DNA of 64,000 nt from Streptomyces sp. TLI_235. GTDB lineage: Bacteria > Actinomycetota > Actinomycetes > Streptomycetales > Streptomycetaceae. The DNA lies in NCBI GenBank assembly GCA_002300355.1, contig NSGV01000002.1, positions 868,001 through 932,000 of the forward strand, written 5' to 3'. Positions 28,206 through 36,666 of the stretch are shown piece by piece. The first letter of the stretch is position 1. Each line of letters starts with the position of its first letter. The translations under genes were made by a program, and so were the position numbers. Under the pieces are notes generated by a model. It did no database searches. It had not been told where the DNA came from and saw only the letters and a program-made list of their open reading frames with translations.

Positions 28206-29960
28206 TCAGAAGAGGAAGTACCGCTGGGCGAGCGGGAGTTCGGTGGCGGGTGTGGGGGTGACCGGGTCGCCGTCGATGGTGACGGTGAAGGTGTCGGGGT
28301 CGACCCGGACGTCGGGGCGGGCGGTGTTGTTGACCATGTCGTCCTTGGTGACGCCGCGGGTGTTGCGGATCGCGGTGAACTGCTTGCGGACGCCGAGCCG
28401 TTCGGCGAGGCGGTCGGGCAGCCGGTCGTCGATCGCGGCCTGCGCGGTGAAGTTGAAGGAGTTCGCGGCGGGTGCGCCGCCGGTGGCACCGAACATCGGC
28501 CGGGGCAGCACCGGTTGCGGGGTGGGGATGGAGGCGTTCGCGTCGCCCATCTGGGCCCAGGCGATCTGGCCGCCCTTGACCACCAGGTCGGGTTTGACGC
28601 CGAAGAAGGCCGGGGTCCAGAGCACCAGGTCCGCGAGCTTGCCGGGTTCGACGGAGCCGATCTCGTGGTCGACGCCCTGGGCGGCGGCCGGGTTGACGGT
28701 GTACTTGGCGATGTAGCGGCGGGCCCGGTGGTTGTCGGCGCGGCCGTCGCCGGGGAGGGCGCCGCGGCGGAGCTTCATGACGTGGGCGGTCTGCCAGGTG
28801 CGCAGCACGACCTCGCCGATCCGGCCCATGGCCTGCGAGTCGGAGCTGATGATCGAGATCGCGCCGAGGTCGTGCAGGATGTCCTCGGCGGCGATGGTGG
28901 AGGGCCGGATCCGGGACTCGGCGAAGGCGAGGTCCTCGGGGACGTGCGGGCTCAGGTGGTGGCAGACCATCAGCATGTCGAGGTGCTCGTCGACGGTGTT
29001 GACGGTGTGCGGGCGGGTCGGATTGGTCGAGCTGGGCAGCACGTTGGGCTGGGAGACGACGGTGATGATGTCGGGGGCGTGGCCGCCGCCGGCGCCCTCG
29101 GTGTGGTAGGCGTGGATGCCGCGTCCGGCGATCGCGGCGAGGGTGTCGGCGACGAACCCGGCCTCGTTCAGGGTGTCGGTGTGGATGGCGAGTTGGGCGC
29201 CCGTCTGGTCGCAGACCCGCAGGCAGGCGTCGATCGCCGCGGGGGTGGCCCCCCAGTCCTCGTGGATCTTGAAGCCGAGCGCGCCGGCTCTCAACTGGTC
29301 GTGCATGGCGGCGCTGTTGACGGTGTTGCCCTTGCCGAGCAGGCCGATGTTGAGCGGCAACCCGTCCATCGCCGCGAACATCCGGGCCAGGTGCCAGCCG
29401 CCGGGGGTGATGGTGGTGGCCTTGGTGCCCTCGGCGGGGCCGGTGCCGCCGCCGATCAGCGTGGTGATGCCGGAGGCGAGGGCCTCGTCGGCGAGTTGGG
29501 GGCAGATGAAGTGCACGTGGGCGTCGATGGCGCCGGCGGTGAGGATCTTCCCGTTGCCGGCGATCACCTCGGTCTCCGGGCCGATCACCAGCTCCGGGTG
29601 GACGCCGTCCATGGTCTCGGGGTTGCCGGCCTTGCCGAGGGCGGTGATCCGGCCGTCGCGGATGCCGACGTCGGCCTTGACGACACCCCAGTGGTCGAGC
29701 ACCACGGCGCCGGTGATCACGGTGTCGGGGGCGCCCTCGGCCCGGCTGGTGCGGGCCTGGCCCATCGACTCGCGGATGACCTTGCCGCCGCCGAAGACCG
29801 CCTCGTCGCCGCCGCGGCAGCGGTCCTCCTCGACCTCGATCAGCAGCGCGGTGTCGGCCAGCCGGATCCGGTCGCCGGTGGTCGGGCCGTACAGGTCGGC
29901 GTAGCGCTCGCGGCTCAGCCGCAGGGCGTGGCCGGCCGCGGGCCGGTCCTGGTCAGTCAT
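28206..29960 (-). CDS. ureC: Urease alpha (catalytic) subunit
   Basis: A 584-aa catalytic subunit hydrolysing urea to ammonia and carbamate. The two-nickel site is complete by alignment to known ureases (offset 14 from Klebsiella numbering): His148 and His150, carbamylated Lys231 (GFKIHEDWG), His260, His286 and Asp374; the mobile-flap CHH is at 333-335. The start overlaps the ureB stop by eight bases. Part of ureABCFGD on the minus strand. All active-site residues are present, so an active enzyme is expected. Confidence 0.97.
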   Translation of the reverse strand: MTDQDRPAAGHALRLSRERYADLYGPTTGDRIRLADTALLIEVEEDRCRGGDEAVFGGGKVIRESMGQARTSRAEGAPDTVITGAVVLDHWGVVKADVGIRDGRITALGKAGNPETMDGVHPELVIGPETEVIAGNGKILTAGAIDAHVHFICPQLADEALASGITTLIGGGTGPAEGTKATTITPGGWHLARMFAAMDGLPLNIGLLGKGNTVNSAAMHDQLRAGALGFKIHEDWGATPAAIDACLRVCDQTGAQLAIHTDTLNEAGFVADTLAAIAGRGIHAYHTEGAGGGHAPDIITVVSQPNVLPSSTNPTRPHTVNTVDEHLDMLMVCHHLSPHVPEDLAFAESRIRPSTIAAEDILHDLGAISIISSDSQAMGRIGEVVLRTWQTAHVMKLRRGALPGDGRADNHRARRYIAKYTVNPAAAQGVDHEIGSVEPGKLADLVLWTPAFFGVKPDLVVKGGQIAWAQMGDANASIPTPQPVLPRPMFGATGGAPAANSFNFTAQAAIDDRLPDRLAERLGVRKQFTAIRNTRGVTKDDMVNNTARPDVRVDPDTFTVTIDGDPVTPTPATELPLAQRYFLF

Positions 29961-30306
29961 CGAGTGCTCCTCCGGTCTCGCCGCGCAGTCCGTGCACCTC
30001 GCGGCGGCCGCCGATCGGCACGAGTTCGATCTCCACCGGGATGCCCGGCTCGAAGCGGACGGCGGTGCCGGCCGGGATGTTGAGCCGCTGCCCGCGGGCC
30101 GCCGCCCGGTCGAACTCCAGGCCCGGGTTGGCCTCGGCGAAGTGGTAGTGCGAGCCGACCTGGATCGGCCGGTCGGCGGCGTTCACGGCGGTCAGCCGGG
30201 TGACGGCTCGGCCGGCGTTCAGGCCGATCTCCCCCTCGCCGTACAGGACTTCGCCGGGGACGGGGCCGGTGCCCGCACCGCCGCCGGGCGTCGGGGCGGC
30301 GCTCAC
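29953..30306 (-). CDS. ureB: Urease beta subunit
   Basis: A 117-aa subunit. The core GEVLYGEGEIGLNAGR, VGSHYHFAEANPGLEFDR and GTAVRFEPG match the family. The chosen GTG 30306 overlaps the ureA stop by four bases (GTGA), giving a short Gly/Pro-rich N-terminal extension before the conserved part. Works in the UreABC heterotrimer. Confidence 0.94.
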   Translation of the reverse strand: MSAAPTPGGGAGTGPVPGEVLYGEGEIGLNAGRAVTRLTAVNAADRPIQVGSHYHFAEANPGLEFDRAAARGQRLNIPAGTAVRFEPGIPVEIELVPIGGRREVHGLRGETGGALDD

Positions 30307-30605
30307 TGGATCGGCCCGTGCACGGTGACGAGCTTGGTGCCGTCCGGGAAGGTGCACTCCACCTGGACGTCCGGGATCATCTCGGCGATCCCCTCCATCA
30401 CGTCCTTGCGGGTGAGCACCTGCCGGCCGGACTCCATCAGCTCGGCGACACTGCGGCCGTCCCGGGCGCCCTCCAGCACGTGCGAGGTGATCAGCGCCAC
30501 CGCCTCCGGGTGGTTGAGCCGCAGGCCGCGGGCCCGGCGCGAGCGGGCGACGTCGGCGGCGACATGGACGAGCAGGCGTTCCTGCTCACGGGGGGTCAGC
30601 TTCAT
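30303..30605 (-). CDS. ureA: Urease gamma subunit
   Basis: A 100-aa subunit, full family length, with MKLTPREQERLLVHVAADVA, LNHPEAVALI and the C-terminal TFPDGTKLVTVHGPI. ATG 30605 has a GAGGTG ribosome site. First gene of the operon; a four-part GlnR-like box lies 62-99 bases upstream. Confidence 0.96.
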   Translation of the reverse strand: MKLTPREQERLLVHVAADVARSRRARGLRLNHPEAVALITSHVLEGARDGRSVAELMESGRQVLTRKDVMEGIAEMIPDVQVECTFPDGTKLVTVHGPIQ

Positions 30606-30666
30606 CTGTACGCACCTCGGGGTGGGAGGTCGGACGGTGAGGAGGAACCCATTCGATCCGCCCTTT

Positions 30667-30704
30667 GTTGTGCACCGGTTACGCCGGACTTTCCGAGGCG
30701 TAAC
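30667..30704 (-). promoter_or_regulatory. GlnR-type box upstream of ureA
   Basis: Read on the ureA strand: GTTAC-n6-GAAAG-n6-GTAAC-n6-ACAAC, four 5-mers at 11-base steps. The GlnR consensus is alternating gTnAC and GaAAc sites with 6-base spacers; the first three match in at least four of five positions, the fourth is weak. GlnR control of urease genes is established in Streptomyces. GGTTACGCC and GGCGTAACC also form a visible dyad here. Confidence 0.75.
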
Positions 30705-30772
30705 CGCCCTGGCCCGCCGCTGGTTACGCGCGTCAACCCGATCGGGGCGCGGGGACCGGGTTGGCCGGCGGC

Positions 30773-31783
30773 TCAGAACCGGATCCGGGCGGCCACCGGC
30801 AGGTGGTCGCTGCCGGTCGCCGCGAGGGTCCAGGTGTCGACCGGGGTCAGGCCGCGGCACAGCACCTGGTCGATCCTGGCCAGCGGAAGGCCCGCCGGCC
30901 AGCTGAAGTCGAAGCCGGCCCGTGCCGGGGTCAGCCGGGAGGTGACGGGGGCGAGGCCGCGGTCGTCCAGGGTGCTGTTGAAGTCGCCCATGACGAGCAG
31001 CCGCTGCAGCGGCTCGGCGTCGACGGCCGCGGCCAGCAGCCGGGCGCTCTCGTCCCGCCGGGCCGAGGTGAACCCCGCCGTCGGCGAGATCCGCACCGAC
31101 GGCAGGTGCGCCACGTACACGGCCAGATCCCCCTGCGGGGTGCGGGCCGTGGCCCGCACCCCGCGCTTCCAGTCCTGGTCGTGGACCTCCGCGGGCTTGA
31201 GGTCCACCGGCCGGACGTCCGCCAGCGGGAAGCGGGACCACAGGCCGACCGTCCCGGAGCGCGCCTGGTACGGGTGGACGCCGCCGAGAACCCGCTCGTA
31301 CACCCCGGCGGCGGGCCCCGTCAGCTCCTCGACGGCCAGCAGGTCGGCGCCGGTGCCGGCCAAGCGTTGCGCCGTGCCCTCCGGATCGGTGTTGTCGTCC
31401 GCCACGTTGTGCTGGACCACCGTCAGGTCGTACCGGCCGCCGTCGCCGCCCGGCAGCAGCCGTCCGCCGAACAGCCCGGCCCAGGCGACGGCGGGCAGCA
31501 GCGCCGCGGCCAGGGCGAGCCGCGAGCGGCGCAGCAGCGCGGCGGCCAGCAGCACCGGCACCGCCAGGCCGACCCACGGCAGGAACGCCTCCAGCAGGCT
31601 GCCGAGCCGCCCGACCCGGTTGGGCACCAGCCGGTGGCCGGCGAGCAGCAGCGCCGTCAGCACCGCGAGCCCCGCCGTCACCCGACCCCGACCGTGACGC
31701 CAACCCCGACGCCGTGTCCCGGGCCGGACCGGCCCCGCCGTGCCCGCCCGCTCCCCGACCGCCACGCCCTGCGTCCGTGCCAC
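30773..31783 (-). CDS. Membrane-anchored endonuclease/exonuclease/phosphatase-family protein
   Basis: A 336-aa protein starting at GTG 31783 behind AAGGG. Three hydrophobic helices (roughly residues 35-50, 65-82 and 86-102) are followed by an extracytoplasmic-type EEP phosphohydrolase domain: VVQHNVADDN, AVEELTGPA (catalytic Glu), VMGDFNSTLDD and the terminal SDHLPVAARIRF. The layout matches the common actinobacterial membrane EEP proteins, whose substrates (DNA, phospholipid or inositol phosphate) are unknown. Upstream open frame without the domain was left out. Confidence 0.87.
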   Translation of the reverse strand: MARTQGVAVGERAGTAGPVRPGTRRRGWRHGRGRVTAGLAVLTALLLAGHRLVPNRVGRLGSLLEAFLPWVGLAVPVLLAAALLRRSRLALAAALLPAVAWAGLFGGRLLPGGDGGRYDLTVVQHNVADDNTDPEGTAQRLAGTGADLLAVEELTGPAAGVYERVLGGVHPYQARSGTVGLWSRFPLADVRPVDLKPAEVHDQDWKRGVRATARTPQGDLAVYVAHLPSVRISPTAGFTSARRDESARLLAAAVDAEPLQRLLVMGDFNSTLDDRGLAPVTSRLTPARAGFDFSWPAGLPLARIDQVLCRGLTPVDTWTLAATGSDHLPVAARIRF

Positions 31784-32109
31784 TCGCCGCCCTTCCGCCG
31801 CACCGATACCGTCCGCCCCGAGGACGCCGTACCCCTGCGGACGGGTTCCGCACCGGCGCCCACCCGAAGGGAGCAGCACCGTGCGCGCCGGTCCGCCGAT
31901 CCTGGCCGACCCGCCGCCGGAGCCGAAGACCGTGAAGCACCGGGTGCACCCGAACGTCGTCGGCGACACCGCCGAACTGCTCGCGCCGAGCTGCCCCGGC
32001 CGGGCGTTCGGCGGCGGTTGGGGGGTGGTTCGTCCGCGGTTCACCGCGTGGTGCGCACCGGCCGCCTAGGGTGCCGGTCAGTGACCTAAACCCTTGGCAG
32101 GGAGACCAG
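31784..32109. other. Divergent intergenic region
   Basis: About 326 bases between the divergent EEP gene and the glycerophosphodiesterase gene. It must hold both promoters, and CCTAGGGTGCC near 32068 could contain a -10-like TAGGGT. No further gene, palindrome or repeat stood out. Confidence 0.5.
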
Positions 32110-33354
32110 ATGACGCAGCGTCCGATCGGCGGAGCATCCTCGCGGCGCACGTTCCTGCGGGCGACCGGGGCGGCCGGCCTCGGTGCGGCCGCGCTGACGG
32201 CGGCGGGTGCGGCGGCGACCCCCGCGGCCGCCGCCGACCATCAGGAGAGCGGGCAGACGAACGGGCAGGCGGACGAGCAGCGGGCCGCGGGCACCCGTCC
32301 GCCCGTGCGGACCGGTACCGGCCTGGACCGGCTGCCGCACCCGCTGGTGGTGGCGCACCGCGGTGCCAGCGGATACCGCCCGGAGCACACCCTCGGCAGT
32401 TACGAGCTGGCGCTGGAGCTCGGCGCGGACGTCATCGAGCAGGATCTGGTGCCGACGAAGGACGGCCACCTGGTCGTCCGCCACGAGAACAACATCGCCG
32501 AGACGACGGACGTCGCGAACCACCCGGAGTTCGCCACCCGGAGGACCACGAAGACGGTCGACGGCACGCCGCTGACCGGCTGGTTCACCGAGGACTTCAC
32601 CCTGGCGGAGCTGCGTACCCTGCGCGCCGTCGAGCGGCTGCCGCAGCAGCGCCAGCGCAACACGCCGTACGACGGCCGCTGGCCGGTGCCGACCTTCCGC
32701 GAGGTGGTGGAGTTCGCCGAGAAGCGCTCGCGCAGCCTGGGCCGCCCGGTCCGGCTGTACGTGGAGACCAAGCACCCCAGCTACTTCCGGTCGATCGGCC
32801 TGCCGCTGGAGGAGCGGCTGGCGGACGAGCTGCGCCGCGGCGGCCTGGCCGGGCAGAACGGCCGGGCGATCCTGCAGTCCTTCGAGCCGAGCAGCCTGCA
32901 GCGCCTCGCGAAGCTGGTCGGCAACCCGCGGATACAGCTGCTGAGCGGCCCGACCACGCAGCCGTACGACTTCGTGCTGGCCGGCGACAGGCGGACGGTC
33001 GCGGACCTGGTGACCCCGGGCGGGCTGCGCTGGCTGGCCTCGTTCTCGCACGGCATCGGCCCGACCACGCAGCTGATCGCACCGGTGGACGCGGCGGGCA
33101 GGCTGCTGCCGCCGACCACGCTGGTGGCGGACGCGCACGCGGCGGGCCTGGTGCTGCACCCGTGGACGGTGCGCAACGAGAACTCCTTCCTGCCGGCGGA
33201 CTTCCGCCGGGGCACCGATCCGAACGCGTACGGCGACGCGATCGGCTGGGCCCGCCGCCTGTACGACCTGGGCGTGGACGGCTTCTTCACCGACAACACC
33301 GACACCTCGGTGCTGGCCCGGGGCGACTTCTGGGCGGCCCGCGGCGTGAACTGA
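32110..33354 (+). CDS. Tat-exported glycerophosphodiester phosphodiesterase
   Basis: A 414-aa secreted enzyme hydrolysing glycerophosphodiesters to glycerol-3-phosphate and an alcohol. The signal peptide is of twin-arginine type (SSRRTFLRATGAAGLGAAAL, cleaved after a run of Ala). The GDPD domain begins VVAHRGASGYRPEHTLGSY (catalytic His and Arg) and continues ADVIEQDLVPTKDGHLVVRHE (metal-binding Glu, Asp and catalytic His). GGGAG precedes the ATG. The neighbour downstream is another secreted phosphodiesterase. Confidence 0.93.
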   Translation: MTQRPIGGASSRRTFLRATGAAGLGAAALTAAGAAATPAAAADHQESGQTNGQADEQRAAGTRPPVRTGTGLDRLPHPLVVAHRGASGYRPEHTLGSYELALELGADVIEQDLVPTKDGHLVVRHENNIAETTDVANHPEFATRRTTKTVDGTPLTGWFTEDFTLAELRTLRAVERLPQQRQRNTPYDGRWPVPTFREVVEFAEKRSRSLGRPVRLYVETKHPSYFRSIGLPLEERLADELRRGGLAGQNGRAILQSFEPSSLQRLAKLVGNPRIQLLSGPTTQPYDFVLAGDRRTVADLVTPGGLRWLASFSHGIGPTTQLIAPVDAAGRLLPPTTLVADAHAAGLVLHPWTVRNENSFLPADFRRGTDPNAYGDAIGWARRLYDLGVDGFFTDNTDTSVLARGDFWAARGVN

Positions 33355-33371
33355 CGGGTCCTCAGCCATGA

Positions 33372-33406
33372 CGGCCGGGCCGGGTGCAGAGCACCGGGCC
33401 CGGCCG
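33372..33406. terminator. Hairpin terminator after the GDPD gene
   Basis: A 16-bp stem with one mismatch (33372-33387 with 33391-33406) and a 3-base loop, 17 bases after the stop. Confidence 0.75.
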
Positions 33407-33430
33407 CTGCGCGCCCTGGAGCGCGTCGGA

Positions 33431-33444
33431 CTACCGATCGGTAG
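33431..33444. promoter_or_regulatory. Perfect 14-bp palindrome before the sphingomyelinase-type gene
   Basis: CTACCGATCGGTAG is a perfect palindrome, 123 bases before the start codon. Palindromes of this size are typical TetR-family operators. Its core ACCGAT is shared with the motif before tetR at 20696, but no regulator gene is adjacent. Confidence 0.5.
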
Positions 33445-33566
33445 CACTGTTCCGGACGAGTTCACCGAATGCTCGCCCGATGTCTTGCACGGCGTGCCGG
33501 CTCCCAAGTTGGATACACAACATCCCGCCACTCGACGGGTTCACGACACACCCTCACGGAGCTTCC

Positions 33567-34574
33567 ATGCCCCTGTCGTCCGTCCGCCGCGCCACCCGCA
33601 CGGCCGCCGCGGCCTGCGCGGCCGCCGCCGTGCTCGGCACGCTCGCCGCCGGCCCCGCGGCGGCCGCCACGAGCGTCGCGGCCGAGAGCGCGCCGGTGAC
33701 CGCGCCCGCGCTCGACGTCCTCACGTACAACGTGTTCCTGATGAGCAAGTCGCTCTACCCGAACTGGGGCCAGGACCAGCGCGCGCAGGCGATCGCCTCG
33801 GCGGACTTCTTCCAGGGCCACGACGTGGTGGTCCTCCAGGAGGCCTTCGACAACGCCGCCTCCGACGCGCTGACCGCCAGAGCCTCGGCCGCGTACCCGT
33901 ACCACACCCCGGTGGTGGGCCGCTCCACCGGCGGCTGGGACGCCACCTCCGGCAGCTACAGCTCCACCACCCCCGAGGACGGCGGGGTGACGCTGCTCAG
34001 CAAGTGGCCGATCCTGCGCAAGGAGCAGTACGTCTTCAAGGACGCCTGCGGCGCCGACTGGTGGTCCAACAAGGGCTTCGTCTACGCGGTGCTGAACGTC
34101 AACGGGCTGCGCACCCACGTGGTCGGCACCCACCTGCAGTCCACCGACACCGGCTGCTCCAGCGGAGAGCCGGCCGCCGTCCGGGCCAAGCAGCTGATCG
34201 CCATGCGCGCCTTCCTGGACGCCAAGCAGATCCCGGCGAACGAGCCGATCGTGCTGGCGGGCGACCTCAACGTCGACTCGCACGGCTCCGAGTACCAGGC
34301 ACTTCTCGACAACGGCAACCTCGCCCCGGCCTCGGCGCGCACCGGCTGGCCGTACTCCTTCGACACCGTCGACAACTCCATCGCCGCCTACCGCTACCCG
34401 GGCGAGCCCAAGGAGGACCTCGACTACGTGCTGTACCGGGCCGACCACGCCCGGCCGCAGCAGTACACCAACCAGGTCGTGCGTTTCCACAGCACGCCGT
34501 GGACGGTCAGCAGCTGGGGTAAGAGCTACACGTACACCGACCTCTCCGACCACTACCCGCTCGCCGCACACTGA
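33567..34574 (+). CDS. Secreted sphingomyelin phosphodiesterase-type enzyme
   Basis: A 335-aa secreted protein of the neutral sphingomyelinase branch of the DNase I-like fold. A Sec signal peptide (TRTAAAACAAAAVLGTLAAG, cleavage near AAA-TS) precedes the catalytic domain: LTYNVFLMS, VVVLQEAFDN (metal-binding Glu), THVVGTHLQS, VLAGDLNVDS and the final LSDHYPLAAH. These match bacterial sphingomyelinase C. Substrate could be sphingomyelin or another phosphodiester lipid in soil or host material. Confidence 0.88.
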   Translation: MPLSSVRRATRTAAAACAAAAVLGTLAAGPAAAATSVAAESAPVTAPALDVLTYNVFLMSKSLYPNWGQDQRAQAIASADFFQGHDVVVLQEAFDNAASDALTARASAAYPYHTPVVGRSTGGWDATSGSYSSTTPEDGGVTLLSKWPILRKEQYVFKDACGADWWSNKGFVYAVLNVNGLRTHVVGTHLQSTDTGCSSGEPAAVRAKQLIAMRAFLDAKQIPANEPIVLAGDLNVDSHGSEYQALLDNGNLAPASARTGWPYSFDTVDNSIAAYRYPGEPKEDLDYVLYRADHARPQQYTNQVVRFHSTPWTVSSWGKSYTYTDLSDHYPLAAH

Positions 34575-34717
34575 TCCTTCCGCACGGTGAGCATGCCGCG
34601 GCGGCCCGCCCGCACCCGGGCAGCCGCCGCGGCAAGCGCCCCGCCCCGATCGGGGGGAGGGTGGATCCGACCGGGGTCCGAACGGCACCCGTGTGCCCGA
34701 ACCGAGGAGTGAGCCGC

Positions 34718-36121
34718 ATGCCCATCGCCACCGTCAACCCGGCCACCGGAGAGACTGTCGAGACCTTCACCCCGTACGACGCCGCCGCCGTCGAACAGCG
34801 GCTGGCCCTGGCGGCCTCGGCCTACGCCGCCTGGCGGACGACCGGCTTCGACGAGCGGGCCGCGCTGCTGCGGCGCGCCGCGGACCTGCTCGACGCCGAG
34901 CGCGAGGACCTCGGCCGGACGATGACGGTGGAGATGGGCAAGCCGGTCGCCGCGGCCCGCGCCGAGGTCGCCAAGTGCGCCAAGGCGATGCGCTGGTACG
35001 CCGACCGGGCGCCCGAACTGCTCGCCGACGAGCACCCGGTGGCCGCCGACGTCGCGGACTCCGGCGCCGGCTCGGTGCACGTGCGCTACCGCCCGATCGG
35101 CGTGGTGCTGGCCGTGATGCCGTGGAACTTCCCGCTCTGGCAGGTGGTGCGGTTCGCCGCGCCCGCACTGATGGCGGGCAATGTTGGCCTGCTGAAGCAC
35201 GCCTCGAACGTGCCGCGCACCGCGCTCGCCCTGGAGCGGGTCCTGCTGGAGGCGGGCTTCCCGCAGGGCTGCTTCCAGACCCTGCTGATCGGGTCCGCCG
35301 CGGTGGAGGGCGTGATCCGCGACCCGCGGGTCGCCGCGGTGACCCTGACCGGCAGCGAGCTCGCCGGCCGCTCGGTCGCCTCGATCGCCGGCGACGAGGT
35401 GAAGAAGTCGGTGCTGGAGCTCGGCGGCAGCGACCCGTTCCTGGTGCTGCCTTCCGCCGACCTCGCCGGCGCCGTGCAGTGGGCCGTCACCGCGCGCACC
35501 CAGAACAACGGGCAGTCCTGCATCGCCGCCAAGCGCTTCATCGTGCACGCCGAGGTCTACGAGGCCTTCACCACGGCGTTCATCGACCGGATGAAGGCGT
35601 TGAAGGTCGGCGACCCGCTGGCAGAGGAGACCGAGATCGGCCCGCTCGCCACCCGCCAGGGCCGGGCCGACCTGGAGGAGCTCGTCGACGACGCGGTGGC
35701 CGCCGGCGCGGTCGCGGAGTGCGGCGGCGCCCGCCCGGACGGCCTGCCGAAGGAGCTGGACGGCGGCTGGTACTACCTGCCGACCGTGCTCACCGGCATC
35801 ACCCCGAAGATGCGCATCCACCACGAGGAGGCCTTCGGCCCGGTCGCCACCGTGTACCGGGTGGAGAGCCTGGACGAGGCGATCGCGGTGGCCAACGACA
35901 GCCCGTTCGGGCTGAGCTCCAACGTGTGGACGACCGACCCCGCCGAGCAGGAGCGCTGCGCCCGCGACATCGAGGCGGGCGGGGTGTTCTTCAACGGCAT
36001 GACGGCCTCGCACCCGGCCTTCCCGTTCGGCGGCGTCAAGCGCTCCGGCTACGGCCGGGAGCTGTCCGGCCACGGCATCCGCGAGTTCTGCAACATCACC
36101 ACCGTCTGGCGGGGCCGCTGA
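34718..36121 (+). CDS. NAD(P)-dependent succinate-semialdehyde dehydrogenase family
   Basis: A 467-aa aldehyde dehydrogenase. The catalytic Glu is in ELGGSDPFLVL, the Cys in NNGQSCIAAKRF, and the cofactor site includes VMPWNFPLWQVVRFAAPALMAGN and TLTGSELAGRSVAS. The nearest familiar group is succinate-semialdehyde dehydrogenase (GabD-like), which makes succinate from the GABA pathway; this is by resemblance, since many ALDHs are broad. ATG 34718 has GAGGAG upstream. Isolated gene followed by a strong terminator. Confidence 0.88.
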   Translation: MPIATVNPATGETVETFTPYDAAAVEQRLALAASAYAAWRTTGFDERAALLRRAADLLDAEREDLGRTMTVEMGKPVAAARAEVAKCAKAMRWYADRAPELLADEHPVAADVADSGAGSVHVRYRPIGVVLAVMPWNFPLWQVVRFAAPALMAGNVGLLKHASNVPRTALALERVLLEAGFPQGCFQTLLIGSAAVEGVIRDPRVAAVTLTGSELAGRSVASIAGDEVKKSVLELGGSDPFLVLPSADLAGAVQWAVTARTQNNGQSCIAAKRFIVHAEVYEAFTTAFIDRMKALKVGDPLAEETEIGPLATRQGRADLEELVDDAVAAGAVAECGGARPDGLPKELDGGWYYLPTVLTGITPKMRIHHEEAFGPVATVYRVESLDEAIAVANDSPFGLSSNVWTTDPAEQERCARDIEAGGVFFNGMTASHPAFPFGGVKRSGYGRELSGHGIREFCNITTVWRGR

Positions 36122-36142
36122 CCGCACCCGTCCCGCCGACGA

Positions 36143-36177
36143 CGAGCGGGGGCACGCGAGCCGCGTGCCCCCGCTCG
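36143..36177. terminator. Bidirectional hairpin terminator
   Basis: A perfect 16-bp stem (36143-36158 with 36162-36177) with a 3-base loop between the convergent dehydrogenase and small membrane-protein genes. Confidence 0.85.
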
Positions 36178-36205
36178 GTGCCGTTCCTCTCGGGGAGCGT
36201 GCCCC

Positions 36206-36550
36206 TCAGGCCGTCTGCATCCGTCCGACCGGGGCCTGGTCACCGCCGCGGTGGCCGAGGAACCAGCCGATCAGCGCGAGGAAGGTGATCGCCCAGACCA
36301 GTGCGCAGAACGCCGTCATCCAGTTGGAGTCCACCTGCACCTCGACCATGATCAGGCCGGTGGTCAGCGAGAGCAGGAAGACCACGGCCGAGCTGCTCAC
36401 TCCCAGGAAGATCTCGCGGATCCGGTCCATCGGCTTCGGCTTCTGCCGGAAGCGTGGCTCCATCGGCCAGTGCGGCTCGCCCGCGGCCGCGACCGCGCCC
36501 TTTGCGGGGACTGCGGGCTGCGTACCGCCCGACATGGCGTGCTGGTCCAT
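36206..36550 (-). CDS. Small two-helix membrane protein
   Basis: A 114-aa protein of unknown function. After about 50 polar residues come two membrane helices (SSSAVVFLLSLTTGLIMVEV and MTAFCALVWAITFLALIGWF) separated by a short loop, then a basic tail. ATG 36550 follows GGAAGGAG at a good distance. No recognised domain. Divergent from the DNA-ligase gene. Confidence 0.75.
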   Translation of the reverse strand: MDQHAMSGGTQPAVPAKGAVAAAGEPHWPMEPRFRQKPKPMDRIREIFLGVSSSAVVFLLSLTTGLIMVEVQVDSNWMTAFCALVWAITFLALIGWFLGHRGGDQAPVGRMQTA

Positions 36551-36666
36551 CGGCGTGCTCCTTCCGGCGGCCGGACCCCCGGAGTCCACTCTCCCACTGG
36601 GCCGTCCCGGCGGCAGGGCGGCCGGAACGGTTTCCGTCCGACCGACCAGCGGGTACCTGCGCTGAC

